Notes: generated from the letters alone by a model not told the origin. DNA of 64,000 nucleotides from an uncultured Microbacterium sp. (GCA_913774665.1 CAJYHN010000002.1:496001-560000), one strand, 5' to 3'. Numbered from the stretch's first letter, positions 9,447 through 19,258 are shown. Made by a program: numbers and translations.

Positions 9447-9995
9447 TCACGCGAGAGCGAGCGCGGACTCCAGCACCTCCGCGAGGGGCCGCCCGGCGGC
9501 GGTGCGGTCCGCCCACGCCCACACAGCGGCCAGCACGGCGGCCGAGAGCGCGCCCGCGCGGACCTGGGCGGTCAGCTCCGGCATGCCATCCCGGACGAAC
9601 CGCGAAGCGAGCTCCCGCTGCAGCCGGAATTGGCGGACGGCCCGGTCGCGGTCGAGCTCGACGGAGATCCCCATGGCGCCGGCGTTGGTGATCGCGAGGG
9701 CGAGCGCGTCGGGTGCGAGACCCGCGCCGATCGCCGTCAGGCACTCAGCGGCCGACTGCCCTTCGCGCAGCCGCTGGATCGCGGCATCCGCCTGCTCGTC
9801 GTATCCCGACCAGAGCACGTCGCTCTTGGCGGAGAAGTAATTGAAGAAGCTCGAACGGCTCACACCGGCGCGGCGGGTGATGTCGGACACGCTGGTCGCC
9901 TCGTAGCCCTGCTCCAGGAAGAGTTCGCAGGCCGCCTCCGAGAGCACTTCGCGCGAGGAGGCGCGCGGTCGTCCGCTTCGAGGCTCGGTGGTCAC
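9447..9995 (-). CDS. TetR-family transcriptional regulator
   Basis: 182-residue repressor-type protein with an N-terminal helix-turn-helix ([28 protein letters not shown], about residues 36-63). The C-terminal ligand domain is of unknown specificity. It is transcribed divergently from lipB with only 64 nt between the starts, and this gap holds the palindrome TTGGA-N5-TCCAA, so it may regulate itself and lipBA. The ligand is not predictable from the sequence. Confidence 0.88.
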   Translation of the reverse strand: MTTEPRSGRPRASSREVLSEAACELFLEQGYEATSVSDITRRAGVSRSSFFNYFSAKSDVLWSGYDEQADAAIQRLREGQSAAECLTAIGAGLAPDALALAITNAGAMGISVELDRDRAVRQFRLQRELASRFVRDGMPELTAQVRAGALSAAVLAAVWAWADRTAAGRPLAEVLESALALA

Positions 9996-10029
9996 GGCCC
10001 CAGCCTACGGGCGCACCCCGCGTGTATTG

Positions 10030-10044
10030 TTGGACGCAATCCAA
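10030..10044. promoter_or_regulatory. Candidate TetR operator
   Basis: TTGGACGCAATCCAA is a perfect inverted repeat (5-bp arms, 5-nt centre) midway between the divergent TetR gene and lipB, in the spot where a -10 region would lie for either gene. Confidence 0.5.
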
Positions 10045-10059
10045 TATCGGAGGCCGTCG

Positions 10060-10698
10060 ATGATCGACATCCAGCAGGTGGGCCTGTCCCCGCACTGTGT
10101 TCCCTACCTTGACGGCTGGGCGCACCAGCGTCGCATCCACGCCGACGTCGTCGCGGGAACCCGCGGCGACACCCTGCTCCTGCTCGAACACGAGGCGGTG
10201 TACACCGCGGGAAAGCGCACGGAGGCGCACGAACGCCCCGACGACGGCACTCCCGTGATCGACGTCGACCGCGGCGGAAAGATCACGTGGCACGGCCCGG
10301 GCCAGCTCGTCGGCTATCCGATCGTCCGGCTCCCCGAGCCCATCGACGTCGTCGCCCACGTCCGGCGCCTCGAAGCGCTGCTCATCGATGCCCTCGGCAC
10401 CCTCGGCGTCGATGGCTTCCGTGTCGAGGGACGCAGCGGCGTCTGGGTACGGCGTCCCCTCGGTGTGGACAAGGTCGCGGCGATCGGAGTCCGCGTCGAA
10501 AAAGGAGTGACCATGCACGGCTTCGCCGTCAACTGCGACAACACCCTCGCGGGCTTCCGCCACATCGTCCCCTGCGGGATCACGGATGCCGGAGTGACCA
10601 CCGTCAGCGAGGTGCTCGGCGCCGACGTCTCCCCCGCCCACCTCGTCCCCGCGATCGAGCGCGTCTTCCGCGCCGAGTACGCGGCGGTGGCCGCGTGA
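10060..10698 (+). CDS. lipB: Octanoyltransferase LipB
   Basis: Transfers octanoyl from acyl carrier protein to lipoyl domains, the first step of lipoate synthesis. It has 212 residues. Motifs: [17 protein letters not shown], the catalytic lysine in [19 protein letters not shown] context, and the catalytic cysteine in [14 protein letters not shown] 10060 is preceded by CGGAGG. Its stop overlaps the lipA GTG start, so the two steps of the pathway are coupled. An upstream in-frame ATG exists at 9988 but would overlap the TetR start region. Confidence 0.96.
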   Translation: MIDIQQVGLSPHCVPYLDGWAHQRRIHADVVAGTRGDTLLLLEHEAVYTAGKRTEAHERPDDGTPVIDVDRGGKITWHGPGQLVGYPIVRLPEPIDVVAHVRRLEALLIDALGTLGVDGFRVEGRSGVWVRRPLGVDKVAAIGVRVEKGVTMHGFAVNCDNTLAGFRHIVPCGITDAGVTTVSEVLGADVSPAHLVPAIERVFRAEYAAVAA

Positions 10699-11729
10699 GC
10701 GCCTGCGGGACCGGAAACGCCGGGGCGCCGGCATCCACCGCCCCCAACGGCCGCAAGCTCCTGCGCCTCGAGGTGCGCAACGCCGAGACGCCGATCGAGC
10801 GAAAGCCCGAATGGATCAAGACCAAGGCGCGGATGGGCCCCGAGTACACGGCCCTGCAAAGCCTCGTGAAGACCGAGGAACTGCACACCGTCTGCCAGGA
10901 GGCGGGCTGCCCCAACATCTTCGAGTGCTGGGAGGACCGAGAGGCCACCTTCCTCATCGGCGGCTCGCAGTGCACACGACGCTGCGACTTCTGCCAGATC
11001 GACACCGGCAAGCCCGCGGACTACGACCGCGACGAGCCCCGCCGCGTCGCCGAGAGCGTCACGCGGATGCAGCTGCGCTACGCCACGGTCACCGGCGTCG
11101 CCCGGGACGACCTGCCCGACGAGGGCGCGTGGCTGCACGCCGAGACCGTGCGGCGCATCCACGCCGAGAATCCGGGCACCGGGGTCGAGATCCTCGCGAC
11201 GGACTTCTCGGGCAACCCGGCGCACCTCGAGGAGGTGTTCTCGTCGAGGCCGGAGGTGTTCGCGCACAACGTCGAGACCGTCCCCCGCATCTTCAAGCGC
11301 ATCCGTCCCGCGTTCCGCTACGAGCGGTCGCTCGGGGTACTCACCGCGGCACGCGAGGCGGGGCTCATCACCAAGTCGAACCTCATCCTCGGCATGGGCG
11401 AAGAGCCCGAAGAGGTCGTGCAGGCACTTGAGGATCTGCACGCCGCCGGCACCGACATCATCACGATCACGCAGTACCTGCGCCCCACTCCGCGTCACCT
11501 TCCCGTGCAGCGCTGGGTGAAGCCGGCCGAGTTCGTCGAGTTCAAAGAGCAGGCCGAGCGCATCGGCTTCCTGGGCGTGCTCGCCGGTCCCCTGGTGCGG
11601 TCCTCCTACCGCGCCGGCCGCCTGTGGGCGCAGTCGATGGTGTCGAAGGGCCGCGAGATCCCGCCGCACCTCGCGCACCTCGCGAAAGACATCGCCTCCG
11701 CCGACGCGGGCTTCGCACAGGCGGTCTGA
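10695..11729 (+). CDS. lipA: Lipoyl synthase LipA
   Basis: Radical-SAM enzyme that inserts two sulfurs into protein-bound octanoyl groups. It has 344 residues. The auxiliary cluster motif is [12 protein letters not shown], the radical-SAM motif CTRRCDFCQ, and the C-terminal RSSYRAG supplies the serine ligand. GTG 10695 overlaps the lipB TGA. It is followed by a perfect 9-bp hairpin. Confidence 0.97.
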   Translation: MSACGTGNAGAPASTAPNGRKLLRLEVRNAETPIERKPEWIKTKARMGPEYTALQSLVKTEELHTVCQEAGCPNIFECWEDREATFLIGGSQCTRRCDFCQIDTGKPADYDRDEPRRVAESVTRMQLRYATVTGVARDDLPDEGAWLHAETVRRIHAENPGTGVEILATDFSGNPAHLEEVFSSRPEVFAHNVETVPRIFKRIRPAFRYERSLGVLTAAREAGLITKSNLILGMGEEPEEVVQALEDLHAAGTDIITITQYLRPTPRHLPVQRWVKPAEFVEFKEQAERIGFLGVLAGPLVRSSYRAGRLWAQSMVSKGREIPPHLAHLAKDIASADAGFAQAV

Positions 11730-11737
11730 ACGCGCCG

Positions 11738-11760
11738 AGCGAAGAGTAGACCTCTTCGCT
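11738..11760 (+). terminator. Hairpin after lipA
   Basis: AGCGAAGAG pairs perfectly with CTCTTCGCT around the loop TAGAC, 8 nt after the lipA stop. Its loop and right arm overlap a second possible pairing (GTAGACCTC at 11746 with GAGGTCTAC at 11793) in the leader of the next gene. Confidence 0.7.
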
Positions 11761-11856
11761 CACCGGGGATAGGGAACACCTCGTTCACCGCCGAGGTCTA
11801 CCGTGTGGCCGGGCCGACCGGTCCGCTCCCGGCATCACCCCTCGATCGGAGTCGCG

Positions 11857-13026
11857 GTGGATCTCACCGTCCTCGTCCCCGTCCTTCTCGTCGTCGCCCT
11901 CTCGATCTTCTTCGACTTCACCAACGGCTTCCACGACACCGCCAACGCCATGGCGACCTCGGTGGCCACGGGCGCATTGAAACCCAAGGTCGCGGTGCTC
12001 ATCTCCGCGGTGCTCAACCTCGTCGGCGCCTTCCTGTCGACCGCCGTGGCCAAGACGGTGTCGGAGGGGATCCTCGCCCAGAACGCCGAGGGTCTTCCGC
12101 AGATCACCGTGCCGATGATCTTCGCGGGGCTCATGGGCGCCGTGGTGTGGAACCTGCTGACCTGGTGGCTGGGGCTGCCCTCCAGCTCGACCCACGCCCT
12201 TTTCGGCGGCCTCATCGGCGCCGCGGTCATCGGCGTCGGCTTCCAGGCCGTCGAGTGGGGAGGGGTGCTGTCGAAGATCGTCCTACCCGCTCTGCTCTCG
12301 CCCTTCATCGCCGGCATCGTGGCGCTCGCGGCCACCTATCTCGTCTATCGCGTGACCAGGATGGCGACGGTCGCTGGATCGTCGACGGCGTTCCGGCACG
12401 GTCAGACCGTCTCGGCTTCCCTGGTCTCGCTCGCGCACGGGACGAACGATGCGCAGAAGACGATGGGCGTCATCACTCTGACCCTCATCGTGGCCGGCTT
12501 CCAAGAGGCGGGCACCGGTCCGCAGCTGTGGGTCATCCTGTCGGCGGGCCTCGCCATCGCTCTCGGCACCTACCTGGGCGGCTGGCGCATCATGCGCACC
12601 GTCGGCAAGCGCATCACCGACGTGAAGCCGCCGCAGGGCTTCGCCGCCGAGACCAGCGCCGCCTCGACGATCCTCATCTCGTCGACCCTCGGCTTCCCCC
12701 TGTCCACCACCCAGGTCACCTCGGGTGCGGTGATCGGCTCGGGTCTGGGCAAGCGCCTCGCGTCGGTGCACTGGAACGTGGTCACCCGCATCGCCTTCGC
12801 GTGGGTCGTCACGCTGCCCGCGGCGGCGGTCGTCGGTGGCGGCGCCGCCTGGGCGGCCTCGTCGGGTATCGCGGGCCTCGTGGTTGTGCTGGTGGGCGGC
12901 ATCGCCGTCTGCGTGGGTCTGTTCCTCCTCGCCCGGCGTCGGCCGGTGTCGGCCGAGAACGTCAACGACGAAGAAGTGGATGCCGATCGCCTCGGCGAAC
13001 GCCAGACCGAAGGAGAACGCGCGTGA
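11857..13026 (+). CDS. pit: PiT-family inorganic phosphate transporter
   Basis: Integral membrane phosphate:cation symporter, 389 residues from GTG 11857, which has GGAG 5 nt upstream. The duplicated PiT signatures are DFTNGFHDTANAMATSV near the N-terminus and LAHGTNDAQKTMGV in the middle, with about 10 membrane segments. A GTG overlap couples it to the next small membrane protein. An upstream ATG at 11803 would give an unlikely charged leader. Confidence 0.93.
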   Translation: MDLTVLVPVLLVVALSIFFDFTNGFHDTANAMATSVATGALKPKVAVLISAVLNLVGAFLSTAVAKTVSEGILAQNAEGLPQITVPMIFAGLMGAVVWNLLTWWLGLPSSSTHALFGGLIGAAVIGVGFQAVEWGGVLSKIVLPALLSPFIAGIVALAATYLVYRVTRMATVAGSSTAFRHGQTVSASLVSLAHGTNDAQKTMGVITLTLIVAGFQEAGTGPQLWVILSAGLAIALGTYLGGWRIMRTVGKRITDVKPPQGFAAETSAASTILISSTLGFPLSTTQVTSGAVIGSGLGKRLASVHWNVVTRIAFAWVVTLPAAAVVGGGAAWAASSGIAGLVVVLVGGIAVCVGLFLLARRRPVSAENVNDEEVDADRLGERQTEGERA

Positions 13027-13349
13027 TCACCCCGCTCGAAAGCGCCGGCGCCGCCGACTGGCTCGGGACCGAAGGCGGGTCGATCCTGCTCGTCTTCGTG
13101 GTGGGGTTGGCCGCCACCCTCCTCATCGTGGGGCTGTACGCCCTCGGCATCCGATTCTTCGCCGTCGGCGCCCCCGACGTTCGCGTGCCGGACGGAGACG
13201 ACCCCGAAGGACCGACCGCGGTGGTCGCCCCGCGCGAGACTCCGCGACCGCTGCCCGCGACCTTGGCCGGTCTCGTCTGCTTCGCCGGCGTCGCCTCCGC
13301 GGTGGTCTACGGGATCTACCTGGTGATCCCGCTTTTCCACGGGAAGTGA
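13023..13349 (+). CDS. Small membrane protein coupled to pit
   Basis: 108-residue protein with two hydrophobic segments (about residues 20-42 and 82-104) and a proline-rich connecting region. GTG 13023 overlaps the pit stop by 4 nt, so it is almost certainly co-translated and may be an accessory subunit or regulator of the transporter. I recognise no named domain. Confidence 0.75.
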   Translation: MITPLESAGAADWLGTEGGSILLVFVVGLAATLLIVGLYALGIRFFAVGAPDVRVPDGDDPEGPTAVVAPRETPRPLPATLAGLVCFAGVASAVVYGIYLVIPLFHGK

Positions 13350-13350
13350 A

Positions 13351-13779
13351 TCAGACGGGCCAGACGTACGGCAGGTCGTCGGGGACGTCCCCGAAACGGG
13401 GGATGTAGAACTCGGGGTCCTTGCGCACGAGGTTGGAGCGGTGGGCGAGGTGGAACGCCTCGTCTCCGACCCACGGCGGGAGGTCGAGTTCGTCTTGCGC
13501 GAGGCCGTCGACCTCGGGCGCGAACACGCGGATCTTCTCGCGGACGGTGTCGGCTCGGCCCTGGGCGATCCACTCGTCCGTCATGACGAGGCCGTACGAG
13601 ACGAGCGCCGGAAGGTGCCCGTCCCACATCTTCGCCGCCGGGTGATGACGCCAGCCGTGGTCGGGCACGGTCAGCGCGCGCAGCAGCTGGAAGGTCTCGA
13701 CGCGCTGCTTGCCCAGGCGCTTGAGGTCGAGAGCGGCGGCGGATGCCGTGAATGAGGGGTACGGCAGGAAGGTCTGCAC
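13351..13779 (-). CDS. MSMEG_6728-family protein (pyrimidine-dimer glycosylase-like)
   Basis: 142-residue protein starting QTFLPYPSFTASAAALDLKR and containing RVETFQLLRAL and HPAAKMWDGH. This pattern matches small actinobacterial proteins of the MSMEG_6728 type, which are related to pyrimidine-dimer DNA glycosylases. A DNA-repair role is inferred, not shown. It starts with GTG, 4 nt after the stop of the DUF2004 gene, so the two probably form an operon. Confidence 0.75.
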   Translation of the reverse strand: MQTFLPYPSFTASAAALDLKRLGKQRVETFQLLRALTVPDHGWRHHPAAKMWDGHLPALVSYGLVMTDEWIAQGRADTVREKIRVFAPEVDGLAQDELDLPPWVGDEAFHLAHRSNLVRKDPEFYIPRFGDVPDDLPYVWPV

Positions 13780-13783
13780 GCGC

Positions 13784-14284
13784 TCAGTCGGCGCTGGTGA
13801 CCGACTGGACGCTGCCGTCCGAGGCGAGGTTCACCAGGAGCACGTCGTCGGTCGCGTCGGGGTCCAGCGCGTACTCGAGGACGGCGAAGGGGTCGGCGCC
13901 CCCGTGCTCGTCGGCGAGGATCGTCATGCTCATCAGCTGCAGGGCCTTGATGACGTCGATGTGCGTGTCGCCCGAGACGTCGGTCAACAGGTCCTCGAGC
14001 TCTTCGCCGAGGGTCGCCTGCTGCTGAAGGATGTACTCGGTCACCTCGCTGGTGCGCGAATCGAGTTCGTTCACCATGGCGTTGCGCGCGGCGAGGTCGA
14101 TCGACTCGAGCGACGAGACCATGGATGCCGCGACGTCGAGCGCCTCGACCGACACGTCGTCCTGGTCGGGGGCGGTCAGATCGACCGTGACGCTCTGGTC
14201 GCCGAACTCGACGTTCTCGCTCCAGAAGATGGACCCGTCGGGGCCCGACTCGAGGAGTCCGAAGAAGTCGTGCTCGATCGCCAT
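13784..14284 (-). CDS. DUF2004-type cytosolic protein
   Basis: 166-residue acidic protein starting MAIEHDFFGLLE. No signal peptide or membrane segment is visible. The sequence resembles DUF2004 proteins, whose function is unknown. ATG 14284 is preferred over an upstream in-frame start because family members begin at this point. Probably co-transcribed with the gene at 13351. Confidence 0.75.
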   Translation of the reverse strand: MAIEHDFFGLLESGPDGSIFWSENVEFGDQSVTVDLTAPDQDDVSVEALDVAASMVSSLESIDLAARNAMVNELDSRTSEVTEYILQQQATLGEELEDLLTDVSGDTHIDVIKALQLMSMTILADEHGGADPFAVLEYALDPDATDDVLLVNLASDGSVQSVTSAD

Positions 14285-14366
14285 ACCCCCATGTAAGCAG
14301 TCCGCCCGGTGTTCGGGAAGACGACCCGCCACGGACACCGCGTGCGGTAAGGGCGTCCGGGAGGGC

Positions 14367-15239
14367 TCAGTCGACGAGCGAGGCGGCGAAGACGTGCGGG
14401 GTGAAACCAGTCAGGTCGTTGATGCCCTCGCCCTGGCCGAGAAGCTTCACCGGGATGCCGGTGCGCTCCTGCACCGCGAGGACGAAGCCGCCCTTCGCGG
14501 AACCGTCGAGCTTGGTGAGCACCAACCCCGTGACACCGGCGCTGTCGAGGAACGCCTGGGCCTGCATAAGGCCGTTCTGACCGGTCGTCGCGTCGAGCAC
14601 GAGCAGCACCTCGCTGATGGGCGCCTGCTTCTCGATGACGCGCTTGATCTTTCCGAGCTCGTCCATGAGGCCGCCCTTGGTGTGCAGGCGGCCGGCGGTG
14701 TCGACGAGGACGATCTCGGTGCCGGTCTCTTTGGCATGCGCCACGGTCTGGAAGGCGACGGACGCCGGATCCTGACCCTCGTGCTGGGGACGAACGATCG
14801 TCGCTCCCCCGCGCTCGGCCCAGGTCGCGAGCTGATCGACGGCGGCGGCGCGGAAGGTGTCGGCGGCCCCGACCTTGACGGTGCGGCCGTAGCGCTGCAG
14901 GAACTTCGCGAACTTGCCGATCGTGGTGGTCTTGCCGACGCCGTTGACGCCGACGACCAGGACCACCGCCGGACGCTCGGTGAGTCTCAGCGTCGTGTCG
15001 AACTTAGCGAAGTGCTCCTCGAGCGTCTCGCGGAGCATGCGCTGCAGATCGCGCGGGTCAGTGGTGCGGAAGCGCTCGACCTTCTCGCGGAGTTCGTCGA
15101 TGAGTCGCTCGGTCACGTCGGGGCCGAAGTCGGCCGTCAGCAGGGCGGTCTCGAGGTCATCCCACGTGGTCTCGTCGATCGTGGGTTTGACGAACAGTCC
15201 GCGCAGCGCGCGGCCCAGCGACCAGGAGTTCTCAGCCAT
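14367..15239 (-). CDS. ftsY: Signal recognition particle receptor FtsY
   Basis: GTPase that docks SRP-ribosome complexes at the membrane. At 290 residues it is a short form: the NG domain is complete (P-loop GVNGVGKTTTIGKF, DTAGRLHTKGG, TKLDGSAKGG) but the acidic A-domain found in E. coli is missing, as is common in Gram-positive bacteria. It lies 4 nt after smc, and the smc-ftsY order is conserved. Confidence 0.96.
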   Translation of the reverse strand: MAENSWSLGRALRGLFVKPTIDETTWDDLETALLTADFGPDVTERLIDELREKVERFRTTDPRDLQRMLRETLEEHFAKFDTTLRLTERPAVVLVVGVNGVGKTTTIGKFAKFLQRYGRTVKVGAADTFRAAAVDQLATWAERGGATIVRPQHEGQDPASVAFQTVAHAKETGTEIVLVDTAGRLHTKGGLMDELGKIKRVIEKQAPISEVLLVLDATTGQNGLMQAQAFLDSAGVTGLVLTKLDGSAKGGFVLAVQERTGIPVKLLGQGEGINDLTGFTPHVFAASLVD

Positions 15240-15243
15240 TGCT

Positions 15244-18200
15244 TCAGCTTACGGGGGCGGCTTCGTCACGGGCGGCGTCTACGGACACCGCGGGAGCCGC
15301 CTCGGCGCGCGCGGCGGCGCGGTCGCCGACGCGCTGACCGACGACGGCCGAGACCCCGTCCTGACGCATCGACACCCCGTACAGCGCGTCGGCGATCTCC
15401 ATCGTGCGCTTCTGGTGCGTGATGACGATGAGCTGGCTGCTGGCGCGGAGCTTCTCGAACACCCCGAGCAGGCGGCCGAGGTTCGCGTCGTCGAGTGCCG
15501 CCTCCACCTCGTCGAGGATGTAGAACGGGCTCGGCCGCGCCGTGAAGATCGACGTGAGGAAGGCCACAGCGGCGAGCGAGCGTTCCCCTCCCGACAGCAG
15601 AGACAGCCGCTCGATCTTCTTGCCCACCGGGCGCACCGCCACCTCGATGCCGGTCGTCAGCGGGTGGTCGGGGTCGGTGAGCGAGATGCTCCCCGCACCT
15701 CCCGGAAAGAGGATCGGGAAGATCTCGGTGAAGGCGGCCCGCGTGTCCTCGAAGGCCGCGACGAAGATCGTCTGCATGCGCTCGTCGAGGTCGGCGATGA
15801 TCGTCTGCAGGTCCGCGCGGGTCTGCTGTAGATCCGCCAGCTGCTCGGTGAGGAACGCGTGCCGCTGTTCGAGAGCAGCGAACTCCTCGAGCGCCAGCGG
15901 GTTCACCCGGCCGAGTTGGGAGAGCTTGCGTTCGGCATCCTGCAGTCTGCGCTTCTGCGCGGACCGCTCGAACGGAACGCCCTCCTCGGCGTCCTCGACG
16001 GGGATGAGCTGGTCGGGCCCGTATTCCGAAACGAGAATGTTCTCGTCGAGGGCGAGTTCGGACTGGACGCGTTCGAGAAGCCCCGTGACGTGCAGCTTCT
16101 TCTCGTGCATCTGAAGTTCCAGCCCGTGGACGCTCTCGGTCAACCGCGCGAGACGCTCGCGGACGAGGGCTTCGTCGGCGCGCGCCCGCGCGAGCTCCGC
16201 GGTGATCGCCGTGCGGGCCGACTCCGCGGCCGCCAGCTCGACGCGCGCCTGACTGACCGAGCGGTCGACCGAGTCGAGCAGGGCCGGGAGGTGACCCGCG
16301 ACCTCGGCGGCGATCTCGCGCTGCGCCCGGCGCAGCACCGCGCGCCGGGCCGCTTCCGCCGCCGCGGAGCGCTCGCGCTCGCGCTGCTGTTCGAGCTGGA
16401 CGATACGGGCCTCGCCCGCGCGGATTCGCTCCCTCAGCGTCTCGATGTCGAGCCGGGCGCGCATCTCGCTCTCGCGCGCGGCGTCGACCTCGGCGGCGAG
16501 ACCTTCGCGCGCCGACGCGTCGAGCAGGGGACGCGGAGCCTCGAGCGCGCGGGTGAGGGCCTCGTCGGCACGGTGAGCCGCGTCCTCGGCCTCGGCGACG
16601 GCCGACTCCGTCTGTGCGAGACCGGCGGCCAGGCGATCGCACTCGGCGACCACCGCCTCGTGGCGGACGGTCACCCGGTTGACCTTCTCGGCATGGGCCG
16701 CGAGGGCCGCGTCGTGGGCGCGCAGCGTCGAGAGGGCGTCTTTCGTGCGCTGACGCGCATCGACCTGGGCGCGCTGCTCGTCGGCCAGCGCCTCGCGGAG
16801 CGAGTCGGCGATCACGACGATCTCGTCGAGTCGCTCGGCGGCGGCATCCCTCTCGGCGGCGAGCTCGAGGCGCGAGCGCCCCGATCCCGATCCGGCGCGG
16901 ACGGTCCGCGCGGTCGCGACCTCTCCGGCGCGCGTCACCACCGTCACGTCGTTCGCGAGGTTCGGCTGCGCCGCGCGAGCGGCGTCGAGGTCGTCGACGA
17001 TGAGCACGCGAGACAGGATGCCGAGCACCCCGGCCGACGCCGTCACGACATCCACCGCGGCGATCGCGCCCTCGAGCGCGGGCGCGGGCGAATCCGATCC
17101 GGGGGCGTCCGCCCAGACGATCTCGACCAGACCGAGATCGGCCCCGGCCGCCGTGTGCGCGGCGGTGAATGCGGACGCCGCGTCGTCGACGAGCAATCCC
17201 TCGGCGAGAGTACCCAGCACCGCGGCCACCGCCGCCTCGTAGCCGGGGGTGATCTTCACGTCGTCGCCGACCAGACCCCGGATGCCGGCACCCCCGGCCG
17301 CGATCAGGTCGGCGGCCGCGTTGCGCACATCCAGAGCACGGCCGAGCGCCGTGGTCTGAGCCGTGAGCGCGTCTCGCTCGCGCTCGGCCGCGTGAAGCCG
17401 TTCCCGCAGTGCGGCGACGCGCGCCTCGACGTCGTTCGCGTCGCGCTGCGCACGCTCGTAGGCGGCCGCGTGCTCGGCGGTGGAGGCTTCGGGAACGACG
17501 TCGGGGTCGAGCTCGGCTCGCGCCTGCTCGGCCTCGGCACGTCGGGCGAGAGCGGCGTCGAGCGCCCGCTGCTGGCGCTCGACGCCGGCGCGCACCGCGG
17601 CGAGGGCCGAGTTCGCGGCATCCGCCGCGCCTCGAAGGCTCGTGATCTTCATGTCGTGCTCCGACACGAGGGCGCTCTGCGCGGCGATGTCGACGTCGAG
17701 CGCGTCGAGATCGCCGCGGGCGCGCGTCACGGCGCGAGCCGCCTCGGCCGCGGCATCCTGAGCATCTCCGAGGCCCGCCGCGATCTCGTCGATCTCGGCG
17801 CGGACGTCGTCGATCATCGATGGGGTGACGGTGGGTGAGAACCCGGCGCCGTCGGTCTCGTCGTCGCCGAGGAGGGTCAGGCGTTGGCCGGCGAGCGTGT
17901 AGAGCCCGCGGAGTCGCTCCTGCACCTGCTCGAGAGCGAAGGCGACGCTGCGCGCGCGATCGACGGCCTCCGAGCGCTGGTCGTGCTCGAGGCGCTCCAC
18001 CCGTCCGCGGAGTCCCTCGGATTGCTCCTGCAGACCCAGGCGTTCGGTGTGGCGCTCGCTCTCGGCGCGCGCCGCGTCGGCCAGTTCCGTGCGCAGACGG
18101 ACGAGCTCGTCGGCGAACAGTCGCGCCTTCGCGTCGCGCACCACGGCGGCGATCGTCGCGGCTTCGCGAGCGATCTCGGCCTGCTTGCCCAGTGGCTTCA

Positions 18201-18804
18201 GCTGCCGACGCAGCTCTCCCGCGAGGTCGCTCAAGCGCGTGAGGTTCGTCTCCATCGCCTCGAGCTTGCGGACGGTCTTCTCTTTGCGGCGGCGGTGCTT
18301 CAAGATGCCCGCCGCCTCCTCGATGAAGCCGCGCCGGTCTTCCGCCGACGCCTGGAGCACGGTGTCGAGCCGCCCCTGCCCGATGATGACGTGCATCTCC
18401 CGACCGAGACCGGAGTCGCTGAGGAGCTCCTGTACGTCGAGCAGTCGACACGTCTGCCCGTTGATCGCGTACTCGCTCGCGCCCGTGCGGAACAGCGTGC
18501 GGCTGATCGTCACCTCGCTGTAGTCGATGGGGAGGGCCCCGTCGGCGTTGTCGATCGTGAGCTGCACCTCGGCGCGACCCAGGGGGCCTCGCGTCGACGT
18601 GCCGGCGAAGATGACGTCCTCCATCTTGCCGCCGCGGAGGGTCTTCGCCCCCTGCTCCCCCATGACCCAGGCGAGCGCGTCGACGACGTTGGACTTTCCC
18701 GAGCCGTTCGGACCCACGATGCACGTCACGCCCGGCTCGAGCGCGAAGGTGGTCGACTGGGCGAAGGACTTGAAGCCCCTGAGCGTCACGCTCTTCAGGT
18801 GCAT
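15244..18804 (-). CDS. smc: Chromosome segregation protein SMC
   Basis: Condensin ATPase that organises and segregates the chromosome. The 1186 residues have the full architecture: Walker A GPNGSGKSNVVDAL near residue 32, the first coiled coil, a hinge (about residues 500-640, around IRGLVGDDVKITPGYEAAV), the second coiled coil, then the signature LSGGERSLAAVAF and Walker B YILDEVEAALDD. Its Walker A region lacks changes from consensus. Unlike in many actinobacteria, no mutM or rnc directly precedes it; those genes are about 5 kb to the right, separated by the 18.9-23.7 kb accessory block. Confidence 0.97.
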   Translation of the reverse strand: MHLKSVTLRGFKSFAQSTTFALEPGVTCIVGPNGSGKSNVVDALAWVMGEQGAKTLRGGKMEDVIFAGTSTRGPLGRAEVQLTIDNADGALPIDYSEVTISRTLFRTGASEYAINGQTCRLLDVQELLSDSGLGREMHVIIGQGRLDTVLQASAEDRRGFIEEAAGILKHRRRKEKTVRKLEAMETNLTRLSDLAGELRRQLKPLGKQAEIAREAATIAAVVRDAKARLFADELVRLRTELADAARAESERHTERLGLQEQSEGLRGRVERLEHDQRSEAVDRARSVAFALEQVQERLRGLYTLAGQRLTLLGDDETDGAGFSPTVTPSMIDDVRAEIDEIAAGLGDAQDAAAEAARAVTRARGDLDALDVDIAAQSALVSEHDMKITSLRGAADAANSALAAVRAGVERQQRALDAALARRAEAEQARAELDPDVVPEASTAEHAAAYERAQRDANDVEARVAALRERLHAAERERDALTAQTTALGRALDVRNAAADLIAAGGAGIRGLVGDDVKITPGYEAAVAAVLGTLAEGLLVDDAASAFTAAHTAAGADLGLVEIVWADAPGSDSPAPALEGAIAAVDVVTASAGVLGILSRVLIVDDLDAARAAQPNLANDVTVVTRAGEVATARTVRAGSGSGRSRLELAAERDAAAERLDEIVVIADSLREALADEQRAQVDARQRTKDALSTLRAHDAALAAHAEKVNRVTVRHEAVVAECDRLAAGLAQTESAVAEAEDAAHRADEALTRALEAPRPLLDASAREGLAAEVDAARESEMRARLDIETLRERIRAGEARIVQLEQQRERERSAAAEAARRAVLRRAQREIAAEVAGHLPALLDSVDRSVSQARVELAAAESARTAITAELARARADEALVRERLARLTESVHGLELQMHEKKLHVTGLLERVQSELALDENILVSEYGPDQLIPVEDAEEGVPFERSAQKRRLQDAERKLSQLGRVNPLALEEFAALEQRHAFLTEQLADLQQTRADLQTIIADLDERMQTIFVAAFEDTRAAFTEIFPILFPGGAGSISLTDPDHPLTTGIEVAVRPVGKKIERLSLLSGGERSLAAVAFLTSIFTARPSPFYILDEVEAALDDANLGRLLGVFEKLRASSQLIVITHQKRTMEIADALYGVSMRQDGVSAVVGQRVGDRAAARAEAAPAVSVDAARDEAAPVS

Positions 18805-18929
18805 GTCACCCGCCTTCCGCTCGATCGACCCGCGTGTTCACGGTAGCCGAGAAACCGCAGGATTCCGCGGCGGCGGGCCGGTGCACGGGGTTCGACGCGC
18901 CCGGCGTCCACCGGAATCTGAGCGGGAGC

Positions 18930-18959
18930 TTGACATTCGCTGACAGCCTTCGCTAGCGT
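18930..18959 (+). promoter_or_regulatory. Strong sigma-70-type promoter
   Basis: Consensus TTGACA (18930-18935), an 18-nt spacer, and TAGCGT (18954-18959), which fits TANNNT. This is the best-matched promoter I saw in the window. It drives the 37-residue peptide and probably the two genes after it. Confidence 0.7.
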
Positions 18960-18996
18960 CTGAGGTCGCAACCGACGTCGAAAGGAGGTTACTTCC

Positions 18997-19110
18997 ATGA
19001 TTCGCACCACGACCGGCTTCACCGCCCCAGGCTTCACCGCCGTCCCCGTGCTCTCCGCATACGCCACGGGAGTGACCACCGCCGTCGGCATGCCCCCTCG
19101 TCAGGGCTAG
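18997..19110 (+). CDS. 37-residue peptide, possible leader or secreted peptide
   Basis: A short open frame behind AAAGGAGG, a near-perfect Shine-Dalgarno sequence 6 nt from the ATG, and a consensus promoter. The peptide begins MIRTTTGFTAPGFTAVP and ends GMPPRQG; it is rich in threonine, alanine, glycine and valine, and has no cysteine. It could be a regulatory leader for the downstream genes or a small functional peptide. I recognise no family. The initiation signals, not the sequence, are the main support. Confidence 0.55.
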   Translation: MIRTTTGFTAPGFTAVPVLSAYATGVTTAVGMPPRQG

Positions 19111-19258
19111 TTCGTCGCGTCGAGACGCCTCGTCGTCTCCGCTTCTCGTGAGCCCCGTCCTCTCGACGTCGGCCACCCGGACTCTCTGCGTCCGTCCCCG
19201 CGTGAGCTGTCTGCTCGACGCGTCTCTCCCTCGCTCGATCTTCTTACGGAGCTTCCGC

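Noticed and set aside
18997-19110. The 37-residue peptide as a lasso or other RiPP precursor
   Set aside because: No cysteine or clear core region, and no RiPP maturation gene is nearby; the GNAT is not a typical one.
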